A DNA stretch of 64,000 bases from Diphasiastrum complanatum (GCA_029204225.1 CM055096.1:44005967-44069966); one strand, 5' to 3'. Counted from the stretch's first letter, positions 21,202 through 34,189 are shown. A program made the numbers and translations. The notes: generated by a model not told the origin, from the sequence alone.

Positions 21202-22262
21202 TATTAATGTCTTTTCCATGCCAAAAGGCATATAAGACTAGTAAATGTACATGTCAAGTATGTCATAACCATGGGAGCGTATGAAACGTCTCCAAAACAG
21301 TAACACAGAGAGAGAGAGAGAGTAAAAAAAAGTCTTCGTAAAACATACTAAATAGTGTTGGGTTTGTAGTGCGTCTCTGTCTAGGAGGCCTGGTGGGACG
21401 TGTAACTCTCAGTGAGAGATCATAGAGTGGTAGGCATGTCTCGAAACAGGCAATAATATTACCCTCTGACCTCACAGCATACAGGGCATCTAAAGATAAA
21501 ATGCTCCTCAAACTCCACCTCACCTAGAGAGCATAATTGGCAAATCCGCTCCTCTCTGGGAATACCATGGAACCTCCAAGTCTCAATAGCTAGCTGATGA
21601 GAAGACACCCTGAGCTGTCCCAGTGTGAATCAGAGGCAATGTGATAGTCCCGAATCCAAGTACTGCGACATGATCGGGGTCCCTGATGCATCCAGCTCCA
21701 AGAAATGGGTCCGGTAGAAAGCTGGCTCAACCCCTAACTGGTTACAACAAGTCCACTCTAGATATGCGCGATAGAGAAATCTTCTGATATACTGATGGGG
21801 GAAGCTCTGTGATGGAGATACCAAATGACTCAAATAGGAGGTGAGATGCCTGAGAGAACCATGATAATCTGTAGCCTTGATCATGAAGACATTGTGAGGA
21901 GGATAGTGCAATCTGTATGAATCGTCTATCTATCTCTGGTAACACATGTACCCTCTGTATAGAGGTAGTGAGCTGAAGAGCTGCCTCGATCAGTATAGGT
22001 GGAACTGCAAACTCGGCCAGGAGAATCTCATGTGGAATAGAAGGCTTCCCTCAAATCAACCGAGCTAGCATGGTGGTCTGTAGTCGTGAAAGACTGGCCC
22101 ATAGTGAAGAGGGGAGACCTGTACACCATGCCTCTTTACCGCATATAAAGTTGTAGGGGTGACAATGGTATCAAAGAGGCGACACTTACTGCGAGCATCC
22201 TGGATGGACTTCCAGAAACAAAATCGCTCTAGCTGAACAAGGAAGGCATGTCCCTTCCCTAG
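21199..22262 (-). mobile_element. 5'-truncated LINE copy B
   Basis: Homologous to copy A from the post-RT region (AFLVQLERFCFWKSIQDARS) through the zinc-motif region to the 3' UTR. It has the same hairpin at 21218-21231 and AATAAAGCT followed by (CT)n. It contains frameshifts and stops. It is truncated at about 22262, where Copia sequence starts. Confidence 0.85.
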
Positions 22263-24995
22263 TTGAGTGTTTCTGATCACAAGGTTTGTGAAGGCTGTGT
22301 TTTAGGCAAGCATCAAATGAAGAAATTTTTGCCTAGTACATTCAGGGCGAGAAATGTTCTAGAACTTGTTCATACATATTTGTGTGGTCCTATGAGGACT
22401 CAGTCTTATGGGGGAGCAAGTTACTTCATGGTGTTTGTGGATGACTACTTCTTCTCAAGAATATGGGTGAAGCGTCCAAGTATTATGGTTTAAGACATAG
22501 GTGGAGAAAGCAACAGATCAAGATACTCCGCTCGGACAAAGGAAGAGTATAATTCTACAGAATTTCAAGTGTTTGCAAACACGGGCACGCCTCAACAAAA
22601 TGGAGTTGCGGAAAGAAAGAACCGGTCTATAGTGGAAACTGCGAGGAGTATGCTCAAGAGTAAAAATCTTCCAAATATGTTTTGGAGTGAAGCAGTTAAG
22701 ACGGCGGTTTTGACTTGGAGGGTAAGAAATTCATCATAAGTAGGGATGTAATCTTTGATGAAGAGGCAACTCATAAAGATACAAAAATACCTTACATAAA
22801 AATCAAGATGGAGGGGATACTTATTCACCTCCTCCTTCACCGGGCAGGAAGCATCCTACATCAGAAGACTTGAAAAGCAACATGATCAAGATCAACAAGA
22901 GGATCATCATGAAGATCAAGATCGATAGGAGGTTCGACAGGAGGATCATCGTGAAGATGAGGATGTACATTTTGCATATATGGCCACAATATTGGAAACC
23001 AAGGATCCATCTACTTTCAAAGAGGCTGAAAAAGAGGATATTTGGAGGAAAGCTATGGATGAGGAGTATGAATCAATCATGAAGAACAAGACTTGGAGAC
23101 TTGTTCGGTTACCTATAGGTAAAAAGGCCATTCGATGCAAGTGGGTCTATAGAAATAAGTACAAATCAGATAGTTCTACAGATAAACTTAAGGCAAGATT
23201 GGTGGCAAAAGGTTATGCTCAACAGGAAGGGATTGACTATGAAGAAACTTTTGCACCAGTTGCTAAGTCTACTACAGTGAGGAAAATTTATCATTGGCAG
23301 CTCAGTTTGGATGGGACATTCAACAAATGGATGTGAAGAGTGCATTCTTAAATGGATTTCTAGAGGAGGAAGTCTACATGGAGCAGCTGGAGGGATACAT
23401 AGTAGCAGGACATGAAGACAAGGTTTGCAAGTTGGACAAGGCGCTATATGGACTTAAGCAGGCAACTAGGGCATGGGGCATGGTACACGAGAATTGACAC
23501 ATACTTTGAGGAGCTTGGCTTTCAAAGGAGTAGTTCGGAGCATGCACTTTATGTTTTGATCAAGGATGGTCATATTGTAATTGTAGTGATGTACGTGGAT
23601 GACCTTGTTATTACATGATCAGATAATAGTATGATTCAGGGTATCAAGAAAGAACTCTCATCGGAGTTTAACATGAAAGATCTTGGTTCACTACAATATT
23701 TTCTTGGGATTGAGGTATGGAGAGTAGCACAATGGCTATTTATTTCTCAATCTAAGTATGCTCATAAACTTCTTGAAAACTTCAATATGTCAGAGTGCAA
23801 GCCTATCTCTACACCATATGATAGTGGATGTAAGCTTACTAAAGTCGTGGAGTATCGGGATGTAGATGAGACGTTGTATAGAAAGCTTGTTGGCAACTTA
23901 ATCTATTTAACTACTACAAGACCAGATATTCCTTATGTTGTGACTATGGTTAGTCAGTTTATGGCTAAGACTAAGCAAATTCATTGGAAAGCGGCTACTC
24001 AGATATATCCAAGGTACTTTGAGATTTGGTATTCTTTATGAGAGACAGGAAGATTTGAAGTTACAGGGGTATGTATATGCTAATTGGGTTGGAGATGCGA
24101 AAGACCAAAGCTCTACTACAAGTTATGTTTTTAGTCTTGGTTTTGGTGCAATCTCTTGGAGTTCAAAGGAGCAGCATATTAGTGCATTATCATCTACAGA
24201 GGCAAAGTACCGAGCTACTACAAGTGCAGCAAGTGAAGCAATATGGTTACGAAGGATTCTACAAGATCTATATATGGTACAAGATTCACCTACAGTACTT
24301 CAGTGTGACAATCAGAGTTGTATTAAATTGGCAAAGAATCCAATTTTTCACAGCAAGACAAAGCACATTGAAGTACAACAGCACTTCATTAGAAAGAAGG
24401 AGTAGACTAATCATATTAGTACTCACACACACAACAAGATGATTGAGCAATAGAAACATAACTTGGATTAATCATAAGTCTGAAGAACTCACTACAATGG
24501 AATGAGGAAGGTGGGGTGCCAGTCCTCATATAGATTTCTAGTAGCCTTAGCAGAAGGTAGAAGCTAAAAGCAAAAAAGCTTGATCTAAGATTCTAAATAT
24601 AGTTCCTATACTTGGTAATTTCCCAAATCTATTACTAAGTCAAAAACATAAACTCCAAATTGACTTGTGGCGCCCTACTACATGCAACAATTAACTATAG
24701 TCAATGTAAATAAGATAGGCCCATAAATATAGCTCGCAAGGATGGCCCATTAACATTAGGGGTCAAATTAACATTATTTTCTAACATACTCCTACTGCTA
24801 GTATGCCAAATCCTTGTAATCAACACATGTATCTACTTTGTGATCTTGATCTTCATGATTAAAGTGGAGTTTAGCTATTGTCCTAGGGAAGACCAAGTCA
24901 CAGATATCTTTACCAAAGGAATTGGCAAAGAAAAATTTCAGAAGTTTAGAGAACTTCTAGGAGTAATAGATAATAAAGTAAACATTAAGGGGGAG
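22263..24995 (+). pseudogene. Ty1/Copia pol remnant (integrase, RT, RNase H)
   Basis: Plus-strand blocks appear in Copia order. GAG-pre-integrase and integrase start (CEGCVLGKHQMKKF, HTYLCGPMRT, 22263-22480); integrase end (QQNGVAERKNRSIVETAR, about 22600); RT ([49 protein letters not shown] at about 23588-23617); RNase H (STEAKYRATTSAASEAIWL, about 24198; KTKHIEVQQHFIRKKE, ends 24405). At least three frameshifts or stops and internal deletions make it inactive. The final coding piece (CPREDQVTDIFTKGIGKE) lies at about 24873-24930, after a 450-bp insertion. A polypurine tract (TTAAGGGGGAG) ends at 24995. Confidence 0.9.
24410..24865 (-). mobile_element. Minus-strand LTR-element 3' end inserted in Copia RNase H
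   Basis: It separates two pieces of the plus-strand Copia coding region. On the minus strand it reads CAGTAGGAGTA followed by TGTTAGAAAATAATG near 24793. This looks like a purine-rich tract and LTR start, so the piece is probably a truncated 3' end plus LTR of another Copia element. The far LTR end is not defined. Confidence 0.5.
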
Positions 24996-25411
24996 TGTTA
25001 GGAACTATTGTTTATTTGATAACCCTTATGATAGTTTGGCCATGCCTGCGTGCTATTATAGAGGACATTACAATTCATAATAAATTTGTTTTTTTATTGT
25101 TCATGCATTGAGTTGGGCGCACTACTACTAGATTAGGATCTGTTTTACTACTTAGAGATTCACCTTGGGTCTTTACCCAGTATCGGTAGTAATTTTAGCG
25201 ATTAGCTTTTGTTCTTTTGCTATTAGCTTGATGCTTTTAGCTTTTCACATAGATTAGAGAAAGCATATATGTAGGTTGTCGTCCCACCACAATTCATTCC
25301 AGTGTTTTAGAGCTTTACTCAATTCTCCTATAACCTGAATTCTCTTTAATCTCTATGCTTGATTTGTGTGAGTGTTATCTCCATTTAGAATTTGTATGAC
25401 GAATTCTGACA
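24996..25411 (+). mobile_element. 3' LTR of the 22-25 kb Copia element
   Basis: Starts TGTTAGGAAC directly after a polypurine tract and ends near CTGACA, giving an LTR of about 416 bp. The 5' LTR is absent, so the end is inferred only from the TG...CA rule. Confidence 0.6.
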
Positions 25412-27770
25412 CATTCGCTTCTCCACTTCATGACTTATTGAAGAAGGTCCCTCCTTTTGTTTTAAATCATGCATGCTAGTTAGCCTTTGATACACTTACC
25501 ACTGCACGTGTCTTATGTCTTCTCATTATTGTTTATGTGATACCCTACGAGACGTTTTGTTCATAACTAATGAGCACTTTAGTATAACATGTAGTTCATT
25601 GATTTGACATATTTTCCTAGTTACCATTTTCCTCTAGTATTCTTTCCATTTCTTTGAAAAAATCAATACAACTAGCATACATATGTATTGAACAAAAATT
25701 CACATTTTTAGTGCTTTAACACATGCTGCTTGATTTTATCATCCAAAATTAAAAAAAAAATAATGAACCGAGCTTATGGTAAAATGTCATCACCGTTGAC
25801 TAAACAAGAGATGGTACAACCATGTGCCGATTTGCCAAACAGTACTACCTGTTATCAAAAAATAGAGCACGTTAGAAATTGCAAAGAATATGATATTCGT
25901 GGATGTCATATAGACCCAATTCACCAAATCCAATGTATGAAAACAACAAGTAGATGACAAGCTACAGGCCTTGAGGAAAACAATCGCCTAGAATGTCTTG
26001 CATATAACTTCCCAACGGGAAACAAGATCACAAGACAACATGGAAAATTCATTAACTATATGTATTCGTGACTACCACTAATATTTACAAAATTTAGTAT
26101 GTTACAAATCACACATTGAATCTAGAATTTGTTTCTAGAATTCCTACGATATAATTACATAAAAAATACCAATTTTAGCATTTTGTCAATTTCCAATGCA
26201 CTTTGATACAAAAACTTTCTTGGCTCCACTTGGCCAAGTGTCATATTTCACATTTCTTTGGAAAATGTCCCATTGGGCTTGTAGTTGTGTCATGTTTCAG
26301 ATTTTTCCAGGAAAACATATTTCAAGTACTTTTTGCATAGCATGTGTTATTGTATGCTTGTGATGTGCCTAGAATCAAAACCAAATGGATTTGTTCTTCT
26401 AGCTTGAATCACGGGAATTGCAAGGACTTTGTTGGTCGAATATCACACTTCCATGTAAGCTACAATACATCATATAATCGACGCTTCAGTAAACTCAAAT
26501 GAGAGGTTGTCATTTAAGATTATTATAAAAAGGCTAGAACATATGTGAATATCCTTTGACAAATTTTGAAAATCAAGGCCATACTTTCTAACTCATTACT
26601 ATTTTGCAATCTGGATAGAAAAATTGAATGGATCTTTAGAATCTTGAGCTTCTTGGGCCTTCATCAATGTGTGATTCCAAAAACTTGGAGTCATGGTGTA
26701 AGGTATATTGACTATTATCAATGCTTGGCAAGTCATAGCAATTTGTTTTACAATTAATCCAAATTTTTGCAAGTAAATTGGAGTGCATAAAAATATGTAG
26801 TAAAATATGAAGAATGAAGGGATGTATTCAATAGATGCGTTGTGAAAGGATAACTGGCACATAAAGGAAAAGTTGTTCAAATTGTTGACGTGCTAGAATG
26901 TGATGATCGTGCATCAACATTGAAAGTCACCAAAAAGATTCAAGCACAAACAAGTCGCAGAGTTATCAAGTTGAACATGTTGATGATATCAAGAAAACAG
27001 ATGAGGACTACATACTCAAATCCATGTTGTTGTAAGAAAGGCAAAAAGATATTATTGGCAACTTTTAGACTATTCCAAGACTAAAATATGGCAAACAATA
27101 AAAGTGCTGCTACATTAGTGAAATAGAGCTTAAGACTTGACTCTCTATATAGCTAACATGGGCCCATACCTATAACGTCAACAAGAGAACTAAGGAGCAT
27201 TAATCTTCCCATCTCACCATCAGATCTCAATTCAAATTTACCAGCTCACATTCAAAGCCACTCAATGATGTTAAATGGCCAACCCTATTTCAATTTGTAT
27301 TTTCCGACCTTAGTTCATCGGTACCTCCTAGAACCCACTTTGCCCTACCACCTAGAATCCACTCACCCTACCAAACTCAAACATGTGAAACCAGCCAATT
27401 CGGCTATAAATGTCCTCCCTTTAAGCCCCATCAAGAGGGGGGTTGAAATCATGAGTCCATCTCTCATTAGTATTTTGTGAGAGGCTAGCTAGCTACTTGC
27501 GAGAATTGCCAAAAAATTGTTTACGCTTCATTCAACAGATTATTAATTAGTAAAGGATTCCTATGGTTGATATAGTGTATTTCTGAAGAGGCTTAAATTC
27601 TGCAAAAACTACAATCGACCATCAAGGATATAAAAAGATCTAATCCATTCCATAAATACTTTCCATAAAGATTTCATCGTGCTTTGAGTTCCATAAGAAC
27701 TGCCATAAAGTTTGAACGAGGTCACACCCGCCATTTTAGGTACCATCAGTCACCCTTCACATAAGGAAAT
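25412..27770. other. Unassigned intergenic DNA
   Basis: AT-rich; short open frames (25730-25957, 26566-26757, 26890-27084) look random. At 27404-27413 GGCTATAAATG and the following 70 bases resemble an LTR promoter, without a mate. No gene recognised. Confidence 0.4.
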
Positions 27771-27773
27771 GGG

Positions 27774-27870
27774 ATTCCCCGCTGACCTTTCCATTGGGTC
27801 ATTGACCATAAAAATGGCTCAGCCTAAGGCCTTATGGCAGGATTCCTCAATGGAAAGGTCAGCGGGGAAT
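27774..27870. repeat. Perfect 23-bp inverted repeat with 51-bp loop (foldback)
   Basis: The arm at 27774-27796 (ATTCCCCGCTGACC...) is exactly complementary to the arm at 27848-27870 (...GGTCAGCGGGGAAT). The loop has a further short stem, CCATAA/TTATGG. The RNA would fold into a hairpin of about 97 nt. It could be a small-RNA precursor, a MITE remnant or an inverted duplication. Confidence 0.85.
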
Positions 27871-28138
27871 TTATTCCCCCACTCATGGAAGCTTAAATAC
27901 TATTATTATCAATTGAAGCTTCAGAAAACTTCAAATGCAGCAGAAGTATATTTTTGTGATTGAGTTGTATGGAGAGAGGAGGGGCAATATTACCGTAGGT
28001 GGCGTGCAAGAGGCGGAAGTTGGCGCATCCCTGAATGTGGCATCTAAAACCATGAATTGCATAGGCGCTGCCAGAGTCGTTTCCATCGCCTCCCTTTCTG
28101 CTTCCAGAGACGCGTCCATCGCTCGCGCGCTCGCGCGC

Positions 28139-28172
28139 TCTCTCTCTCTCTCTGTCTCTCTCTCTCTCTCGT
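28139..28172. repeat. (CT)n microsatellite
   Basis: TCTCTC tract interrupted by GTC, in C/G-rich surroundings (CGCTCGCGCGCTCGCGCGC just before). No LINE 3' hairpin next to it. Confidence 0.85.
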
Positions 28173-28369
28173 TCTCGCGTGTATGAGAAGGCTATCGTGT
28201 GTGGGGGTTTTGCAAAGGTGGCATGCCAAGTTGAGGCTATTACACGTGGCATGTTTAGAAAACCCAAACAATGAGGCTTTCAAAATAAGAACTAGTATTG
28301 TATTGAGAGCGAAGGTCTCGTCTAAGTCCCTTTTTGTTGGGGGTCAGCTCCTTGAAATCATTGTAGATC

Positions 28370-28885
28370 CTTACCAAATGTTTTTGAGAGGAATAGCATC
28401 AAGAGAAAGACTACCAACTTTAATGAACTTGCAAGAATCTTGATGTAGGAGGAGCGAAGGAGAGAAATGGTGAAAGCTTAACACCAAAACATGAACGATC
28501 AACAGACACTTGTGGCACGCTAGAAACAAGGCAAAGACAAGAGCAAGAAAAAGTCCAAACAACTGGATAATGGAATGTCTGTTTCGCAAGCAAATGGAGA
28601 CATGTGCAAGATCAAGGTCATTGGCACAATTTCTATCCAATTACCTGATGGAAAAAGCAAGCTGATCAAGGAGGTACTTTACGTGCCATGTTTGAAGAAA
28701 AATCTACTTTCAGTTGGAGTTATCGTTGATCCAGAATTGAAAGTAGAGTTTTCACATGATCGTTGATTTGTGAAAGGTATGACAAAAAATTCAAAGTAAT
28801 TGTTGATGAAACAAGGGAGCCCAAGATGAAATTGTACAGGTTCAATGCTATAATTAAGAGACAACATGGACTTTTTTCGTCCATG
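28370..28885 (+). pseudogene. Copia gag/protease-region remnant
   Basis: The frame 28575-28766 reads ISIQLPDGKSKLIKEVLYVP followed by CLKKNLLSVGV, the conserved segment after Copia protease and before integrase. It continues after a stop with EPKMKLYRFNAIIKR. Upstream, KNMNDQQTLVARXK-like pieces are decayed gag. The copy is inactive. Confidence 0.75.
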
Positions 28886-28889
28886 TAGT

Positions 28890-29700
28890 GGGTTTCTTTC
28901 CTAGCCTATCCTCAACCCAAGATCCAAGCAATCTAACATCAAAGAGATGAAGTTAGTTGTCACGCGTAGGTTCGTTCCCATGAGAGCGATAGCATATCTC
29001 AGATTTCAACATGAGTGGAGGATTCACATCTAACTCTAACATCCATTAACCCTAAGCATTAACACTATGTCCATTAACCCTACGAACCACAATGAGGTAG
29101 ATACTTGCTTCTCTCTCTCCCTCTCTCTTTCTCTCTCACAAAAAGCACAAGAACATACAATCCCAATAACATTCAGATTTAACAATTAGCAAATACAATA
29201 AAAGCATGAGAGAAGGAGAAAAAAGGATAGAGAGCAAGGACATTCACATGTCCATTTCATGAGAGAACCAATCTACTTGTATTGAATGAAGATTTGAATA
29301 TGAGGAGCAACTCGAGTTTGCCCCTATTTATAGTGGAGAGGAGGGCCTTGGCCTCAAAATCCTATTGGCCCATTTCTACCTCCCTAACTATTCAAACTCA
29401 AAAAAGAGTGGGAACCCATTCAATAATTGGAGGGAACCGATTTAAAATTGAAATTTGGTGGGAACTCCTATTTTATTCAACTTGACAGTCACCAATAATC
29501 TAGAAATCTAGTCTAGATGCAATGTATCAAATTTAGCCAATTAGAATGGGTCAAAACTCGACCTCATCCACTTATCTACTAGCCAAAAATAGTATAAACA
29601 CTATTTAGGCCCTATTGACAAATATAAAACTATCTCTAAGTTGAGATTTCAAGCTGGCCTCAAAAAATGCCAATAAACCAACAAATTAGTTGACAATTTT
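28890..29700 (-). mobile_element. Probable LTR-type insertion inside Copia remnant
   Basis: It separates the Copia protease-side and integrase-side pieces. On the minus strand it has CTATAAATAGGGG, a TATA-box-like sequence, near 29322-29334, and a pyrimidine-rich tract at 29108-29140. The ends are unclear, and no target duplication was found. Confidence 0.4.
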
Positions 29701-30346
29701 TCACATGAAGCAGCATCATGAGAAATTCAAGTGTATTGCAAGAGCAAAGAACATCTTGGATTTAATCCACACTTACCTATGTAGACATTATGAGGACGAT
29801 GTCTATAGGGAGAGCGTCCTACTTCATCACATTTATAGACAATATATCTCATAAGACTTGGATTTACTTTCCGAAAAAAAAAAAAATTCTGATGCTTTTG
29901 CCACTTTTGAGAACTTCAAAAAAATGGTTAAAAACCAAACAGATATGAAGATCTGATAGTGGAGGTGAATAAAGGTCCAATCAGTTTGAAGACTTTTGTG
30001 ACCATTGTGGAATCAAGAGATAGTTCATGCAAGCTCACATTCCATAACTCAATGGTGTAGTTGAGCGCAAAAATCGTACAATCGTGGAAAGTTCTATGGT
30101 CTCAAAGCATCACCATCTGTGTGGTAAAGCAGAATTGATGCCTACTTTTGTTCAAAGGGGATGGTGAAAACACATTCTGACTCTAACCTTTATGTCTTAT
30201 GCTTTGATGGTATGATTGCTTTTACAACTAGGAAGAACTGCCCTCCAAGCTTTTGGGTTGATGGCCAACAATGCCTCCAAAGAGCCTTCCAAGGTGCCTC
30301 TCCTCCAATGTTCCTAAGATTCTTCCTAAATAGACAATCAAAATGA
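29700..30346 (+). pseudogene. Copia integrase and RT scraps
   Basis: Frameshifted pieces are visible: SYFITFIDN (integrase, second Asp of the DD pair is Asn), NGVVERKNRTIVES-like sequence at about 30050-30095, and MVKTHSDSNLYVLCFDGMI (RT) at 30161. A deletion joins the integrase end directly to RT. Plus strand, continuing the remnant that starts at 28370. Confidence 0.65.
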
Positions 30347-30481
30347 CCTCAAGAACTCACCACCCAACCATTGCTAGATCCATGCATGAGCAAGCCAATC
30401 TTGCATTCCCTTGCTTCACCACAATCAATCACATAGCTACCATCACAAACACAAGCATACTCAAAGATCTGATGGAATGAG

Positions 30482-30565
<84 letters not shown>

Positions 30566-30958
30566 CAGCTCCCCCGATATGGGATGCTACTAACTACTAG
30601 CAAAAACGATCTCGATAAGAACAAGAGATTGTAAATGCCAAATAGAATCTCAGCTCATGCATTCATGACCGCTATAATGATTGCCTACTCAGATAAATTG
30701 TGAGCACAACCACCAAAGAGGATTGATAGTTTGTAGAATCAATTTGAATGTAAAGTTCAATACAGAATTAAAGTGATAATGCAGAAAGATAGCGTATGTT
30801 CCTCAGACGTCAAAGACAATCGTCATCTGATCAAATTCTGAGGAGTTGGAGACGTCCGTGATTTGATCAGACTGAGTGAATGAGCTAGGACAAGTAATTA
30901 GAAGAGTGCATTCAATCACAACACACATACATCTACGTTAACACAGATAGTAGAAGGT
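30347..30958. other. Intergenic with (GA)n microsatellite at 30484-30560
   Basis: About 38 GA units at 30484-30560. The open frames across them (Arg-Glu or Ser-Leu repeats) are artefacts. Nothing else recognised. Confidence 0.8.
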
Positions 30959-31734
30959 GTTGGTTCTATATTACACTGAATGCTTGTCATAAGAGCAATA
31001 GCAACACAAATGGTTACGGCCTGAATAGCAACCTAACTTAGATGCTAAATCTTTCGCTCTGTTGCATCTTATTATGAATGCGAGCTGGAGATGTATTTAC
31101 ACACAGCATGCTTGTTGTTATAAGAATCGTTCAACTGATCTATAATTACAAGACTAGTTTAGTTTAACTATGTACTTGGTCGTGTACTTTACAAATATTT
31201 GATGTACAATGACATCTATACAATGTGTACCTTCTTAGTTAGATGACTCAAAGTTGTTGAAATGCACAAGTTTGTCACATTCTTCACAAACTTCGGTCAC
31301 ATATTTCGGATACTTCAGAAGGTAGTTGGATTTGTTGATCATCGAAGTAGCCGGATTTGTTGGACACTTCGAATACTTTTGAAAGACTTCACATTCCTAA
31401 AATGGTCAAAATGTTGAGTAGAACTCTTTTGTCGAAGTCTTTGCATTTTTCGCCTGTTGGAAAAATGCGAATTTTTTTCGCCTGTTGGAAAAATGCGAAT
31501 TGTGTGAAAAATCGTTCATTTCTGCAAGCTGTTGCCAAAACCGTTCATTTTTGTAAAGTGTTAAAAAAGAGTGATTTGATGGTCGAAGTTCTTGAACATG
31601 GGCAGGTCTTCGATGTTCTTCAAATAGTTTAACATTCAAATGTAGTTAAGAACAAGAATGAATACCCTTTAGTCCGGACATGAAAATTATCCGGAAGGTG
31701 GATGTAGTCATCCTTCGAATAGTTTGGTTGTTTC
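30959..31734 (-). mobile_element. Outer Copia LTR, left part (split by insertion)
   Basis: Begins TGTTGGTTCT at 30959 and runs to the GTTTC target duplication at 31730-31734. Its other part is 36593-36904, ending TTCCAACA next to a polypurine tract. Together they make about 1.08 kb, a plausible LTR length. The left boundary is inferred. Confidence 0.45.
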
Positions 31735-32972
31735 TGTTGGAGAAAGAGGGTGTGTCGTGTGTGAGAAACGAAAATAGCTCAAAAATAAAACGAACACGAA
31801 AAAGAAGCGAACTCAAAACTCGAACGAGAAACGAACTCGAACAGAAGTGTTCATGCGTAGCAGAATGAACTATATTACTCTTTCTCTAAGCATGACTACG
31901 TCTATCAGAAACGAACATAACGTTAGTCATAGAAATCACGGTCGTTCTGATTACATAGCCAAACATTAATAAAAACACCAGAAGAATAATTTGTTGTGAA
32001 CAACTAGACAAATTATTTGTCGCGAATGATTCAAGGAGAGCTAGACTGAGCTCGACTGATAATCAGTCGCAAATGATTCGCGAAAGACAAGATTAAATAT
32101 TAGTCGTCAATAGCTAGACTAATAGTAACTCGCTAAAAATAGATTACTAGATTGAGCAACAAGAAAGTCGGACAGAATGAAAAATAAATATAGAAATATT
32201 GACACAAATCTGAACGTAGAACAAAAGAGTTGTTATTAGACTACGTATAGCAAAATATACATGTCAATAATACGGTAGAGCACAAGACAATAGCGGACGA
32301 AAAAGCGTGCTCTACAAAGCTAATTCAATCTGTAAAGGAATGAACCTATTACTGACAATAAAGAATCAATGTGCAAGGCATCTACATCATCTATCTCTGA
32401 TAAGCTTCTGATGCTATATTTTACACACACTTGATCTTTGATCTCTTAATCAGCTGTATACGCAAGTGGTATTCAATATATATACACAATGTTGCAGGTG
32501 TGCAGATGAAGAAAGTACAAAGTGGACATGTTGTCTGTAGGAGATCGTGGGCAGCTGCTGTCGTTGTCAAATCTGTTAGCACAGTTGCATGGGGTGAGCA
32601 TGAAAAGGATGCGACGTCAGCCTTGGCTGAAATGAACGTTGGTGAAGATCCGAAAAATGCGTCACTCTGACGAAATGCCTTAGGATTTGATTTATAGGGT
32701 GCCTTCGCTTTTCCTAGGGCACCTTTGGCATTTTGTAAGGCAGTGTCGTCTTTTTCGTCTGTCACAAAACACGTGTCAAAACACAGTGTCTCGTTTTTTG
32801 GCTTTTCTTCGCCTATGAGAATTTACTTGTATTTATGCAAACAGTCGTGTTTTATTCGTCTTTCTTATTTTACATGTAAATATGCAAACTGTGCGACAAC
32901 GTGAGTAAAAATGCAGCATGAATGGAGGCAGATTAAAATGGGATTTAGGAGAGTAGAGGAAATAAATCCAAC
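31735..32972 (-). repeat. LTR of inner Copia element (left)
   Basis: TGTTGGAGAAAGAGGG... to ...AAATCCAAC. Shares long stretches with the LTRs at 35811-36592 and 43944-45028 (for example GACGTCAGCCTTGGCTG). Adjoins RNase H coding at 32973 directly. Confidence 0.8.
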
Positions 32973-33214
32973 CTCCTTGTTGAGGACCTTACCCTTGATG
33001 CAGTGATATCTGATTTCAATGTGCTTACTCCTAGAGTGAATCTAGGGTAGGCCGATAAGGCAATAACACTCTAATTATTACAAAATAAAATTATAGAGCT
33101 GTACTGATACAGATTAACGTCTGACAGTAAATTTCTCAACCAAAACGTTGTCGTTGCTGACATCTCCATAGCATATGCACTGGTCCATGGTAGCTTGAAT
33201 ATACCTTATGACTC

Positions 33215-34177
33215 TTATGAGAGCCTTCCAAGCAATGTATCATTCACGTATAAGGTGATGATAATGAAGGATTGTTGCACTGACTTGGAATAGACATTGC
33301 AATCAGCAGTGCATGGTTTGAATCCTTGTTCGATGAGGAATCTGTTGATCCTCTGAAACCAAGCTCTCGTTGACTGTTTCAAGCCATACAATGCTTTGTG
33401 AAGTTTACAGACATGATTCTTCATACCTTCTAAAACGTATCCTTCGGGCTGGATCATGTAGATGTCTTCTTGTATAACTCCATTCAGATAGGCTGTTTGT
33501 ACATCAAGTTGATGTACTTCGAGGTCGGCAGCTGCAGCATAAGACATGAGCATTCGGATCGACGAATATTTGACTACTGGATTGAAAGTCTCACTGTAGT
33601 CAACGTTCGGGATCTGAGTGAATCCTTGTGCCACCAGTCTTGCCTTCCTTCGATCAATTGCTCCATTGGCATTGTATTTGACCTTGAAGATCCATTTACA
33701 ATCAATGATATTGCAGCTAATAGGAGCTTTGACTAATGACCACGTCTGGTCCTTGATCAGAGAGGAATACTGTCTGTCCATAGCTTCTCTCCAGAGATCA
33801 GAGTCTGGTTGGCTGAGTGCCTCTTCGATTGTCGTCGGTTCCTGTATCAAGAGACATGCAGACTCGGGAGTATACCTTGTGGGCTGTGTGCACACTTGGC
33901 TTGATCTTCTGGGAAGATTCGACTGATGAGCCAGTCTTGGGACTTGTTGCTGGGTAGCAGTGACGTCTTCATCTGATTCGCTTTCACGAAGTGGGTCAAC
34001 AATGGACATGCCTGAGCCAGAAGCTCGGACAATCGTGCCAATGACAGGTGATGAAGGTTCTCCTAGAGCAATATCCTTGCCTTTGATGTCAACGAACTGA
34101 TCCTCGATAAAGACTGTATCCCGACTGGGTATCAGGATCATACAGCTTGTATGTATTATCAGATGAAGTATATCCAA
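33215..34177 (-). pseudogene. Copia reverse transcriptase (YVND, inactive)
   Basis: A long open frame with the Copia RT blocks: [58 protein letters not shown] and ALYGLKQSTRAWFQRINRF. The catalytic YVDD reads YVND (Asn codon 33242-33244), so it should be dead. The N-terminal 90 residues are the variable linker after integrase. A stop follows soon after YVND, and the RNase H continuation at 32973-33214 is fragmentary. Confidence 0.9.
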
Positions 34178-34189
34178 TTAGGATGGTCT

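Noticed and set aside
20944-21284. Plus-strand frames with long Arg-Glu runs
   Set aside because: Produced by the (GA)n LINE tail and antisense to ORF1; no protein signal.
24405-24420. 5-bp TACTC repeats at 24419 and 24794 as target duplications of a solo LTR
   Set aside because: The left end does not start with TG, and the right TACTC belongs to the purine-rich tract before the LTR, so the match is probably chance.
30349-30624. Frames with Ser-Leu or Arg-Glu repeats
   Set aside because: Microsatellite translation at 30484-30560.
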